Assembly: GCA_029961685.1 (NCBI GenBank)
Contig: JARWKL010000003.1
Coordinates: 18,594,467 to 18,658,466 of the forward strand
Direction of reading: 5' to 3'
Length of the DNA stretch: 64,000 nucleotides
Source: Aristolochia californica
Lineage: Eukaryota; Streptophyta; Magnoliopsida; Piperales; Aristolochiaceae
In this document: positions 9,016-19,034 of the stretch, in pieces
Layout: every line of letters begins with the position of its first letter
How positions within the stretch are numbered: position 1 is the stretch's first letter
Position numbers and translations under genes: made by a program
The notes under the pieces: model-generated
The model's database searches: none
Seen by the model: only the letters and a program-made list of their open reading frames with translations
What the model was told of the DNA's origin: nothing

Positions 9016-10501
9016 ATCCCTGGACACAAATAAACGTTGAAGAGTAGGACTATAACAAACATAACCCTTTTGTGTGCAAGAGTATCCCAAGAAGATATAC
9101 TTGATAGATTTAGGATCAAGTTTGCTGTGTCTAGGAAATGAATTGTGAACAAAGCATTAACATCCGAAGACTTTCAAGGGTAGTGAAAATGGATCATCAT
9201 TTGGTAATAATCTAGAGTAAGGAGATTTATTACCAAGAACGAAAGATGATAGACAATTTATAAGAAAGCAAGTTGTAAGGACTGCATGAGGCCAATAAAA
9301 GTAGGAAACTTTCGTGGCATATAATAAACCTCGAGCTACCTCAAGAATATGATGATTTTTTTGTTATGCTACACCATTTTGTTGAGGAGTGTAGACACAT
9401 GATGTTTTATGGATAATGCCATTTTCTTGACAAAAATAGTCAAGGTCTTTGGAAACATATTCTTTGGCATTATCAGACTGAAGTATTTTTATTTTCTGAC
9501 CACACTGTGTGAGTACCGTAGCATGAAATGACTTAAAAAATGGTATATCAGAACGTTCCTTATATGAAAAAATCCAAATTGTGCGAGTGAAATCATCAAT
9601 AAATATAATAAAATATTTTGCGTGAGAAATGTTTGAGACATTCAAGGGCCCCTAGACATAAGTATGAATTAAATAAAATGGAGTAACACTTTTGACTTTT
9701 GGACGAGGAGAGTATGTACTCCTTTGATGTTTACTCAATTGACAAACCTCACAATGAAATTCTAACCTTACTTTAAGAGTAGGAAACATATAATGAAGAG
9801 ACTGTGCAGATGGATGTCCCAATCAATTGTGCCATAACCTTGTCTCATTTTTAGTAGTGGAAACCATATTCATTTTGGCACATCTATGTAGTAAAGCCCC
9901 CTTATTCATGGCCTCCACCAATCACCTGCTTCGTTATATGACCCTTAAATACACAAGAAGTCGGTGAGAAGGTAACAGAGCAATTATAATATTTTGTCAG
10001 CTGACTAATAGATAATGGATTCAAAGGGAAAGTAGGAATGAAAAGAATATCAGTGAGCGGAAGCGATGGTGTGACAAAGTATATCCTTTCCTTAGACTTT
10101 GTTTTTAGAACCATCAGCTATGGTTACAAACTTGTGTGAATGAAAGACACAAAGATAGAGAATGTAATAAATTTTTGTTACTTGTAAGATGCTCGGAGGC
10201 TACTGAGTCAATTATCCAGGATCAAGATGAGGCAAACAGCATACCTAAAGCAGTAGTTGCTGAGGAACTAGATGAAGAACCCAACATTGTCTTCATTTTC
10301 TGAAATAGCTCATACTCTTCATCAGTAAAAAAATTTTGTGCTACTGATTTTGTGGGTTGTTTTTCTTTTGTATCACTTACAGAGGCATGATTAGCCTTTG
10401 TCAATTCTAACTGTCCATTGGCTTTATAGAATATTTCTTTATAATGACCATATTGTCCACAACAAATGCATGCCTTGTGATCCTTGTAATAGTATTGATC
10501 T
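9016..10501 (-). pseudogene. gag zinc knuckle, protease and integrase remnant of copia element M (left half)
   Basis: Read on the - strand from 10501 down. A CCHC-like knuckle (CICCGQYGHYKEIF, last Cys replaced by Phe) is followed by a serine-rich spacer. A protease site WIIDSVASEHL (~10200) has the catalytic DSG/DTG triplet changed to DSV. A pre-integrase stretch with LSISQLTKYYNCSVTF (~9990) leads into integrase: FIDDFTRT, LQSDNAKEY, TPQQNGVA (9364-9645) and the C-terminal KLDPKSIKYIFLGYS part (~9080). Stops and shifts separate these blocks. At 9016 the text is cut by the + strand LTR; RT and RNase H are not found on the left. Its 5' half is at 20168-22536. Confidence 0.8.
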
Positions 10502-10726
10502 TGTTGGAAGATGGGCTCAAGCCCACAAGTCAAATGAGTGGCAAAGTGGTTATTTATGGTATGTTCTATAAGGATGGCATGAAGATGTAAATACATTGCC
10601 TTAGTATGTCTTTTAATCTATTGAGTTGTAACCCTAAGGGATTTTTAACACTATAAATAAGAGCATAGGCTAAGAGGTAAGCCTTTTCCTCTCTTTGACA
10701 AAAATTCCAACCACCCTCTCTTCTTC

Positions 10727-11118
10727 TGTTATGGTCCTAGGTTAAGTACCTATGTCTTCCGCTCCTAACAGGCCGGTCTTTTGGGTAGTATTGGCTAGGT
10801 GCTTAACATTTGGTATCAGAGCTATCGCTACGTCACGAGTTCGAATCCCAGAGGGGGCGACTGCGGAGGGGGCGACCTAGTGGAAGGGGTGACCAGAGTG
10901 TGCTTCCCGCACCAATGGGCCACCGCTATATGCAAAAGGGGCGATCTGAGTGTGTTCCCACACCATGGGCCGTCGCTAGAGTAGGCCGTCGCAAGTGGGC
11001 CGCCATGGACGTCGGTTCTTGTGAACGTGGGTGTGATGTTATGGTCCTGGGTTAAGTAGTTATGTCTTCCGCTCCTAACAGGCCGGTCTTTTGGGTAGTA
11101 TTGGCTAGGTGCTTAACA
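10727..11118 (+). mobile_element. TRIM element (392 bp), intact structure, TSD TCTTC
   Basis: Two 82-bp terminal repeats (10727-10808 and 11037-11118) start TGTTATGG and end TTAACA, and differ at only three positions. An exact iMet primer site TGGTATCAGAGC is at 10811-10822, and a purine tract (GTGGGTGTGA) abuts the 3' repeat. The internal part is 228 bp with no coding capacity; the short open frames in it are incidental. The 5 bases TCTTC flank both sides (10722-10726, 11119-11123). This fits a terminal-repeat retrotransposon in miniature, moved by enzymes of other elements. The near-identical repeats suggest a young insertion compared with host element P. Confidence 0.95.
10837..10849 (+). 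promoter_or_regulatory. Box-B-like motif in the TRIM internal domain
   Basis: GAGTTCGAATCCC matches the tRNA/pol III box B core (GTTCGAATCC) and lies 15 bases after the primer site. The reverse-strand tandem TRIM keeps a variant (GAGTTCAAATCCC) in both internal domains at about 14601-14614 and 14910-14923. It may be a tRNA-derived relic; transcription by pol III is not shown. Confidence 0.5.
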
Positions 11119-11258
11119 TCTTCCTTCATGTATTCTCTCCTTCCCTTAATTGAAACTCTCTTCTCTAACGTCCTTCTCCTTTCTCCCTCTTCTCTCTCTT
11201 CACGCCTTCTTCTTCCATGTTAACCTAGAGTAATTCTCATGGGGTCCTAACTTCTACA

Positions 11259-11271
11259 TGGTATAAGAGTT
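11259..11271 (+). promoter_or_regulatory. Primer binding site of P (mutated)
   Basis: TGGTATAAGAGTT directly follows the 5' LTR. It is the iMet primer site with substitutions (C to A in TATC). Confidence 0.8.
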
Positions 11272-12204
11272 TGGAGGTAAGGATCCCTATTCAAGTAGTT
11301 ATGTCATTCATTCAAGAAGTTTTATATAGAAGAAGGAGTTCTGCCATGAAGAGGTAGGTAAAATTTGATTTTTTTTTTGCATATTCTTTCTTTACGATTT
11401 CAATTTTTTCCCTCTTCTTGAATTCTTGATTCACGTCAAGAAAAGATAATCTTCATAAACATTTTGAAGATATATCTTGTATGACTAAAAGGATATTGTA
11501 GTCTTGATCATCTTGTAGCAAAATTACATGATTGATCAACGGTTTTTTTTTTTTTTTGGTTTTTTATTTAGATTTAGTTCCCTTTATGTAACGGGAATCA
11601 AATATTGTTGATATGGGATTCAACCATATGTTGTTGTCAATTCTATAATCTAACGTTACTCATAGGAGTGTGTTATGTGTTTGGATGCCCGTTATATGTT
11701 TGATGAAATTCCAGCACTCACCTATTCCTATTATTTTTTGCAATTAAACTTCAGGAATTGAATCTTTTTTTTTTTTGTGTTGAAATATTCCCATGAGTTG
11801 GAATTTATTTTTCCAAGAAAGGTCTTGTCTAAAGTTGCTCTCAGTTTTGTGGTTGAGTTTGGATTAAGGATAAGAATTGGAAATATTCTCTTCTCTATAT
11901 TTTTTTCATATATATAAGAGAAGTTGAGTAGTGGCTGGTTCTTATTATCACTTGACAAAAGCACCAATTTTTCCATGATTTGGTGCTTATTCTCGTGAAA
12001 ATATTCCCTACTTAGTTTTGGTGGCTAATTTGGTCTATGGGTGCTTCAAATTACGTTCTATAATTGTTATTTGAGCCCCTTTGACAATTGACCTTACTAG
12101 TTGATTTGCATCGACATGGAGAGTGGACATATGAGTAATAAGAGTGATGTACTCCGAATTACTATAATTCTACTAAGAGGTCTTTCCAATTTACTCAGCT
12201 GGTC
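11272..12204 (+). other. Leader of P, non-coding
   Basis: No recognisable coding text. There are several T-runs (for example 11542-11556 and 11767-11776). The first gag-like words appear after about 12205. Confidence 0.5.
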
Positions 12205-13020
12205 ACCATCGGTATAGAGGGTTCTCATTACTCGTGACCTTCTCAATCATCTTATCAAATCCCTCGTTCGATTGATGAATAAGATGAAGTCTACTGTAAA
12301 TGGGTCAAAAATAATAACATGATTATCAATTGGTTTATTAATAGCATGAAGAGCATGTTGCTAACAATGTGGTCCACTTAGAAACATCTATGGATATTTG
12401 GAACACATGTGCTAAGCTCTATTCTAGTACCGCCTCCTTGCAAAGAGTATATGAGGTTTTCCAAAGTATGTTGGCTACCAAACAAGGAAATAATATTCAT
12501 GAGTTTCTCGTCCGGTTTCATGGCCTTCTCCAAGAATGGAAAATTGCTCAACCATACTCTACCGACATTGCTGTCTAAGAAAAATAGTGTGAGGCCTTGG
12601 CAGGGGCTATTTGCTTTACCAATATTAAGCCGTTTCTATAGGTGGATAAGACTCAGCTTTTTACTTCCACTACCCTTCCCTCTTTTGATGATATCAGTGC
12701 TACATTGTTATGGGTTCTTGATCCATCTCCTCCTTCTCCGATTAATGCTCCTTCAGTTATGTTCTCTGGTAATCGGGGTACATCATCCCCATTTTGAGGA
12801 CGCGGCAAAAATACAAGAGGAGGCCGCAATAGAGGTGGTCTAACGGGTTCGACCCATTCCTGCACATAGCCTCGATTGTGCACTTACTGTGGTGGTCAGA
12901 ACCACCTTGTGGATTCATGCTGGAAACTCCATGGTAAGCCTAATTGGGTGACAACCAATCCAGCCTCAGTTAATGTTGATAAAAAGGAGGATAGGATTGA
13001 TTCTCATTCCGGGATTGTGA
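12205..13020 (+). pseudogene. gag remnant of P
   Basis: A UBN2-type copia gag is readable in pieces: a faint N-terminal part (~12225-12340), then a clear block MDIWNTCAKLYSSTASLQRV, with NNIHEFLVRFHGLLQEWK (12369-12578). After a TAA at 12576 a second block (EALAGAICFTNIKPFL) and a glycine/arginine-rich stretch follow (~12795-12845). A CCHC zinc knuckle CTYCGGQNHLVDSCWKLHG reads at ~12880-12935, with Asn where Gly is usual before His. Several stops and shifts separate the blocks. Confidence 0.82.
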
Positions 13021-14398
13021 GAATTTTTTGCAGAAGACTGCTGTAATTCAAAAGCTAAAATCCTTATTGGATCAGTCCTCTACTCCACCAGGCCCTACTA
13101 CTGCCACTACCATTTCCTTAGGTATGCTTTCTTCTGCTTCAACCCCTTCCTCTTGGATCATTGATTCCGGGGCTTCCGAACACTTGTCAGGTAACAAACA
13201 CATTCTTCATTCATTGTCTCCATGTCTTCCTCATAAATTGGTCATTATTGCTAATGGCTCCCAAACCAAGGTGCTTGGCAAGGGTTCTTCCTCTCTTACC
13301 ACGTCTATTCCTCTCCAAGATGTGTTATTTTTTCCTCAATTTCATTAAATTTTCTCTCCATTAGTCAATTAACCAAACAATTGAATTGTTCTGTCACCTT
13401 CTCACCATTTTCGTGTATATTTCAGGATCTAACTACGATTCATGTGATGAACCCCCTTTTACTCTTCCACCAGTAGTTGCTATTTCATCCACTACATTCG
13501 AGGCTCAACTGTGGCACAACCAACTTGGTCATCCATCTACCTCGTCACTTCTTTCTTTAGTTCCATCTCTTAAATCTTTGTCTAATTTTAATTGTGAGGA
13601 TTGTCAATTAAGTAAGGATGTTAGAAGTACATATTATCCTCGTCTTACAACGACTAGTACTGCTCCATTTGCATTAATACATTATGATGTATGGGGCCCT
13701 TTAAATGTCTCTAACATTTCTCAGATTCAATATTTTGTTAATTTTGTGGACAATTTTACCCGAATGACTTTTTTTTTTGTTTAAAGAACGATAAGAAATT
13801 TTTTCTATTTTTAAAAACTTTCATTCAATGGTTCTAATGCATTTGGAAAAAAATTAAAATCCTTAAATCCAATAATGCTAAGGAATATTTGTCTAATGAG
13901 TTTAAATCGTTTTGTGTGGGTAATGGGCTTCTTCATCAAACATTATGTGTCTATACCCCTAAAAAAATGGTATTCCTAAAATAAAGGATAGTCTCCTCAT
14001 TGAAGTATCTCGAGGCCTCCTCTACTCCATGAAGGTACCCTAATTTTATTGGCCTCATTCTATTCTTACAACATGCTTTCTCATCAATAGGTTACCTTCA
14101 TCAGTACTTAGAAATCAAACTCCGTATTCATTTTTGTTTCATGGTGAAGATCCATTTTCTCTTCCTATTAAAGTATTTGGTTGCACATGTTTTGTTCATG
14201 ATACTTCACCACATAAAAGTAAACTTGATCCTCGATCTCCGAGTTGTATTTTTTTGGGCTATTCTCGAACTCAAAAAGGATATATTTGTCATAATCCTAC
14301 ACTTCGGTGGTTGATGGTATCTCGGGGTGTGACTTTCATTGAAGACACTTCCTTCTACTCTTCACATGAGGCTCTTCCAGGGTTTACATTTCCTCCTA
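13021..14398 (+). pseudogene. Protease and integrase remnant of P
   Basis: PR keeps DSGA (13163-13174) in SSWIIDSGASEHLSGNK. Integrase starts with the zinc region LWHNQLGHPS (~13512) and CEDCQLSK (~13602). The core is damaged: IHYDVWGPL is intact, the next motif reads VDNFTRM, and the motif that should hold the second catalytic Asp reads SNNAKEY (~13868). A T-run at 13770-13778 and an A-run at 13963-13969 coincide with frame loss. The C-terminal region (FGCTCFVHDTSPHKSKLDPR, ~14172; IFLGYSRTQKGY) is open from 14134 to 14398, where the tandem TRIM interrupts it. Confidence 0.85.
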
Positions 14399-15031
14399 TG
14401 TTAAGCACCTAGCGAATATTACCCAAAAAACCGGCCTGGTAGGTAGCAGAAAGTAAAACACTTAACCTAGGACCATAATATCACATCCCACTTTCACGAG
14501 TCGACGACCACGGCGGCCCACTCTAGCGACGACCCATACTAGAGACGGCCTACTCTAGCGACGACCCACTCTAGCAACACCACTAGGTCGTCCCCTCTGG
14601 GATTTGAACTCGCGACATGGGCGCCCGCTCTATTACCAAATGTTAAGCACCTAGCCAATACTACCCAAAAGACCGGCCTAGTAGGTAGCGGAAATGCAAG
14701 TACTTAATCCAGGACCATAACATCACATCCCACCTTCACGAGCCGACGACCATAGTGGCCCACTCTAGCGACGTCCCACTCTTGCGAAGGCCTACTCTAG
14801 CGATGACCCACTCTAGTGATGCCCCACTCTAGCGACACTGCTAGGTCGCCCCCTCCATGAGGTCGCCCCCTCCACCAAGTCACCCTTTCTGCTAGGTTGC
14901 CCTCTCCGGGATTTGAACTCGCGACGTGGATACCTTCTCTGGTACCAAATGTTAAACACCTAGCCAATACTACCCAAAAGACCGGCCTAGTAAGCAGCAA
15001 AAAGCCAAGTACTTAAACTAGGACCATAACA
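14399..15031 (-). mobile_element. Tandem TRIM (LTR-internal-LTR-internal-LTR), TSD TCCTA
   Basis: Three 82-bp repeats of the same TRIM family as 10727-11118 lie in reverse orientation: 14399-14480, 14641-14722 and 14950-15031. They are separated by internal domains of 160 and 227 bp. Each internal domain has a primer-site relic next to the repeat on its right (GCTCTATTACCA at 14627-14638; CTCTGGTACCA at ~14937) and a purine tract on the - strand next to the repeat on its left. One TSD, TCCTA, flanks the whole array (14394-14398, 15032-15036) and none lies between units. So the array entered as one event, or grew by unequal exchange after insertion. The shorter internal domain lost part of a CACTCTAGCGACG-rich region. 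Confidence 0.93.
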
Positions 15032-16051
15032 TCCTACCACTCCATGCCAATGATGATGATATTACTCAACCCTCTCAAGCACCAACCGTCCCCTCACCTG
15101 TGGAGTTGTCCGATCCACCTGAGGTAAGTCTTTCTCCTCCTCCTATGTTTGGGCCAAAATTTGATACTTGGCCTATTGCATTACGAAAGGAAGCCCGTTC
15201 TTGTACTACGTCTCATCTAATTTCCAATTTTATGTCTTCCCATCGCTTATTTTCTAAGTGTGTTCAGTTTCTTGCTTCTCTTTCATCTGTTTCCATACCA
15301 CAATCCTATTAGAAGGCTCTGAAGAATCTAGGATGGAAGGTGGCTATAGACGAAGAAATACATGCATTATATGAAAATCAAACATGGACATTGCCATCAC
15401 TCCCAAAAGGGAAAAGACCGGTTGGTTGCAAATGGGTTTTTTCGGTGAAACACAACCCAGATGGGTTGGTTGCTCGCCTTAAAGTACGCCTGGTTGCAAA
15501 AGGTTATACTCAGTGCTATGGGATAGATTATGAAGAGACTTTCTCTCCAGTTGCAAAACTAAACTCAGTACGTATCATCCTCTCTATTGCCGCTAACTCA
15601 TCTCTGCCAGTATATTAGCTCGATGTAAAAACTGCATTTTTAAATGGTGATATATACGCAAAGAAATTTATATGGTCCAACCACCAGGATATGTAGATGA
15701 GGGGAAGTCCGTATGCCGGTTAAAGAAATCTTTATATGGGCTTAAATAGTCCCCTGGTTTGATAAATTCAGTCAAGCGCTTATACGATTTGGTTTTCATA
15801 GGTGCTCGGTTGATCACTCAGTATATGTTAAAGATACTATCAAAGGGAAGATATTATTGGCCATGTATGTTTATGATATTATCTTGACTGGAAAGGATGC
15901 TCATAGTATACAAGAAGTGAAGAATATGATATGTAAAAAGTTCAAGACTAAAGATTTGGGTAAACTCAAATATTTTCTAGGTATAGAAGTCCTTTAGTCA
16001 AATCATGGAATAGTATTCTCTCAAAGAAAATACGTCTTGGATCTTCTTGAA
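15032..16051 (+). pseudogene. Reverse transcriptase remnant of P, N-terminal and central part
   Basis: After the tandem TRIM the copia linker resumes (SQAPTVPSPVELSDPPEVSL, ~15076). RT motifs follow: VGCKWVFSVKHNPDG (~15422), VAKGYTQCYGIDYEETFSP (~15495) and LDVKTAFLNGD (~15619). A shift near 15660, KSLYGLK (~15727) and the active site follow. The catalytic YxDD box reads YVYD (15866-15877): the first Asp is replaced by Tyr. TAG stops at 15310, 15616, 15747 and 15995 all lie where a CAG or similar codon is expected. At 16051 the text breaks at SQRKYVLDLLE, where element L entered; it resumes at 19040. Confidence 0.88.
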
Positions 16052-16492
16052 TGTTGAATTTATGGAAAAGTGAAATACTTCATTGACATCAATAACTTAT
16101 TGTAATCAGAGTACATGAACCTCTATTTATAATAGAGGAAGGTAGTAGAGTCCAATTATAATAAAATTACCCTTGTCCCAATTACACCCAAACTCTAGCA
16201 CTTAAAGATAAGTCCTAACATAATTAAATAACTCAATATAGATAAAAGACAAGCATACTTCAAACTAAAACTCTTCTTTGACGTGACCATAAGATAAGAT
16301 ACTTTTGTGTGTCCTTCTTGATCTTCCAACTGATGTGATAAGGATGCCAGCTCATGGTAATCATTGTGGGTCCTACTTCTTATGGCCTTGAGCCCATCTT
16401 GTGGGCCTTCCTTGGTCATGGACCCCAACTTATAATTATCTTCGATATGTGGGCCTTCCTTGGTCTTGTGGGCTTGAGTTTAACTTCCAACA
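16052..16492 (-). repeat. 3' LTR of L (441 bp)
   Basis: It runs from TGTTGAATTTATGG to TAACTTCCAACA on the + strand. The - strand TATAAATAG box is at 16123-16131. The same family gives the solo LTR at 37477-37899 inside the satellite. Confidence 0.92.
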
Positions 16493-16818
16493 CTCCCCCT
16501 CAAGCTGGGGGTGAGAGAACAACATGAACTCCTAGCTTGCTGTAAATGATGTATAGAATATTTTTGTATAAAATGGCACATCTTCCAATATGCCTTCATC
16601 TTCCAACATTCCCTCTCATACTGTTGCATCCTTCCATGAGGCCCTGCTGGCATAATATAAGTGAGAGTAAAACTCACTCCTAGCCGGTAAGTGATTGCTT
16701 CATACTCTAGTCCTAGCTGGATGTAGGGCACACTCCGTCTTCTATCGATAGTGTGTCTATCGGCTTTGCTCTAAAGTGTCCACCACCGTGTCCCTCCATA
16801 GGACAATAACTCCCAAGT

Positions 16819-16850
<32 letters not shown>
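16819..16850 (+). repeat. Homopolymer of 32 G
   Basis: An uninterrupted run of G in the interior of L; the related element at ~8230 has no such run. The true length may differ, because long G runs are poorly read. Confidence 0.85.
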
Positions 16851-16851
<1 letters not shown>

Positions 16852-17639
16852 GTGGGGGATAACGTAGATGTAATAATAAGTTCCTCCATCATAGTTTCCC
16901 AACCATGATATTTTTTATTTTTTGATAGGGTATCCTTCTCCATGTTTACCAACAGTGATATTTTTTTACGGGGTAAAATTGATGATATGAGGCCACCTCT
17001 TCTTCAATAATAATGTCCCCAAACAGACATAATTGCATCAACTGTATATAACACGACCATCTTCCAACACATATAATACAAACCAAATAATAAATTTTTT
17101 AAAATAACCCATGAAATAATCCGATATAAAAATTTCTTCTTAGATGCACTAGCTTCATCTTTTGTGCTCCCCCTTTCTTGAATATTTTGTTCACATAAAA
17201 TTATTCACAACATATGAAATAAAATACCTCTTTCTTGTACTTCTTCTACTTCTCCCCCTCAAGCTGGGAGGTAATGCCAGTGATCCTAGCTTGAACCAAA
17301 TATCATAGATGTAGAAATAGGCCAAAATAATAGAGAAGTATAAATAAGCCCTCAAACCAGGGAGAAGTGAGATATTTTCATAACATATCAACTCAAAAAG
17401 TGACACAAAAAAATGGGCTTAAATTCGGATTTTCAATGTAATAGAATACCAGCATTTTCTTTGATTCATCCAATGCAAATAATTCTTTAAATGTAGATCA
17501 GATTAACAGAATACCAGCATTGCCTTTGATTTCGGTCTCTGTCATCTGGCCGAACTAAGTATTGTTTCTCCTTTTTTTCCAGAATGACCATCTACTCTTC
17601 CAAGAACAATATCTCCTTATAAAAAAATCATAACGAGAA

Positions 17640-18010
17640 TTGGTTGAATAGGTAAGAAAATATACTTACATATATTTCTTTCGATATATAATTCTCCATA
17701 TAAAGTCTCTTTCTTGAAAACAAAAAATACCTCGGAAGTTGAGGCTTTCTATTGCCACTCGAACCTCTTTTTCAATCTGATATTTTCTAGTTCAAATATC
17801 GATTTTTATTTGTAGATAACTCAGATAAAAAAATGGTTGAATAGGTAAAAGAATAGACTTACAGATATTTCTTTTTATATATATTTCTCCATATAAAGTC
17901 TAGTTCTAGAGAGCAAAAAATACCTCAAAATCTGAAGATTACTGCTGCTGCTCGAACCTTTTTGCAATCTGACCTTCGCTCATTCAAATATCAACATCTC
18001 TTTGTAGATA
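17640..18010. repeat. Two-copy tandem repeat, ~193-bp unit, in L
   Basis: TGGTTGAATAGGTAA recurs at 17641 and 17834. Both units continue with a TATATTTCT / CTCCATATAAAGTC block, an AAAAAATACCTC block and CTCGAACCT. Confidence 0.75.
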
Positions 18011-18247
18011 ACTCTGATTGGAACAAATCATTTTTCTTTAGAAAGTAGACTCAAATATTTTTCCATCAAGATATAATTTGAAATATTAGATACTCCTTAT
18101 AGAGGTAGAAATCGCAAAGAAATCTACTAGTATAGGGACTGAAAAAAATAAATACAAACCTAGACTTAGGGTTTAGGGTTTAGAGAAAAGGATCACATTA
18201 CCTCCGTGAGTTGACCAAGTCAACTTACAGAATCTTCTTTGATACTA

Positions 18248-19034
18248 TGTTGAATTTATGGAAAAGTTAAATACTTCATGTAGAATTTAGGATCTCATGA
18301 AAGGAACTTTAGATCAACAAGAAAGAAGAAGAAGAAGAAGAGAGAAGGAGAGAAGAAGAAGAACATGGAAGGAGAGAGTTTGGATTAAGGGAGAAGAGGG
18401 TTGCGTCAAAAAGAAAAATGAGGGCTGGACGAATTTTTGGAAAGAGAGGAGAGTGCTTCAATGCCCTACCTCTTAGCCAATGCCCTTAGGGCTACAACTT
18501 GATAAAACAAAATACATAAAAGGAAAAAATATTTACACTTCTATGCCATCTTTATGGAAAGTACCATATTTTACACATATGCCACTCCTTTGACATGTGG
18601 GCTTGAGCCCATCTTCCAAAACTTCATTACACCAATAACTTGTTGTAATCAGAGTACATGAACCTCTATTTATAATAGAGAAAGTTCGTAGAGTCCAATT
18701 ACAATATAACTACCCTTGTCCCAATTACACCCAAACTCTAGCACTTAAAGATAAGTCCTAACATAATTAAATAACTCAATATAGATAAAAGACAAACATA
18801 ACTCAAAATAAAACTCTTCTTTGACGTGACCATAAGATAAGATACTTTTGTGAGTCCTTCTTGATCTTCCAACTGATGTGATAAGGATGCCAGCTCATGT
18901 TAATCATTGTGGGTACTACTTCTTATGGGCTTGAGCCCATCTTGTGGGCCTTCCTTGTTCGTGTGGCCCATCTTATAATTATCTTAGATATGTGGACCTT
19001 TCTTGTCGTGTGGCCTTGAGCTTATCTTCCAACA
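18248..19034 (-). repeat. 5' LTR of L, interrupted by a solo LTR
   Basis: It has the same ends as 16052-16492. From 18627 onward it aligns with 16084-16492 almost base for base. The insert occupies 18279-18621 plus one copy of CTTCA. Confidence 0.92.
18279..18621 (-). mobile_element. Solo LTR (343 bp) of the P family, TSD CTTCA
   Basis: On the - strand it reads TTTTGGAAGATGGGCTC to CTAAATTCTACA and aligns with the LTRs of P (GGAAGATGGGCTCAAGCCCA, GGCATTGGCTAAGAGGTA). The first G of TG is mutated. CTTCA flanks both sides (18274-18278, 18622-18626). No interior remains, so it is a solo LTR left by recombination. It is the innermost layer here: LTR in L, L in P, P in M, M in O. Confidence 0.88.

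Larger units (their letters stand above)
10502..11258 (+). repeat. 5' LTR of P, interrupted by a TRIM
   Basis: It starts TGTTGGAAGATGGG and ends CTTCTACA. Without the 392-bp TRIM and its 5-bp duplication it is 360 bp, against 355 bp for the 3' LTR. TATAAATA at 10652-10659 is conserved in the 3' LTR at 19958 and is the likely promoter. Confidence 0.9.
16504..18235 (-). other. Interior of element L, non-coding
   Basis: No gag or pol motif in any frame. From 16504 to about 17130 it matches 7596-8568 in reverse. It holds a two-unit remnant of the 58-bp minisatellite (~16885-16980), a 32-base G run, a two-copy ~193-bp repeat, and a short telomere-like TTAGGGTTTAGGGTTTAG at about 18166-18182. Confidence 0.75.
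16052..19034 (-). mobile_element. Non-autonomous LTR retrotransposon L, TSD TTGAA
   Basis: The LTRs are 16052-16492 (3', 441 bp) and 18248-19034 (5', about 439 bp once a nested solo LTR and its duplication are removed). They are flanked by TTGAA at 16047-16051 and 19035-19039, so the insertion is complete. Primer site 18236-18247 is a mutated iMet site (TAGTATCAAAG). Polypurine tract TTGAGGGGGAG abuts the 3' LTR at 16493-16503. The 1.7-kb interior has no gag or pol. The polypurine tract and LTR start resemble those of P, so L may have been moved by P-like enzymes (inference). Size without the nested insert is about 2.6 kb, a small LARD-like element. Confidence 0.92.

Noticed and set aside
10799..11055. 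Two overlapping open frames in the TRIM interior
   Set aside because: Entirely inside a 392-bp TRIM, with no domain; such elements are non-coding.
16713..16952. Proline-rich open frame
   Set aside because: The prolines come only from the G homopolymer read on the - strand, inside the non-coding interior of L.
18225..18250. Second, independent primer site unrelated to L
   Set aside because: The mutated site directly abuts the 5' LTR of L and fits L alone.
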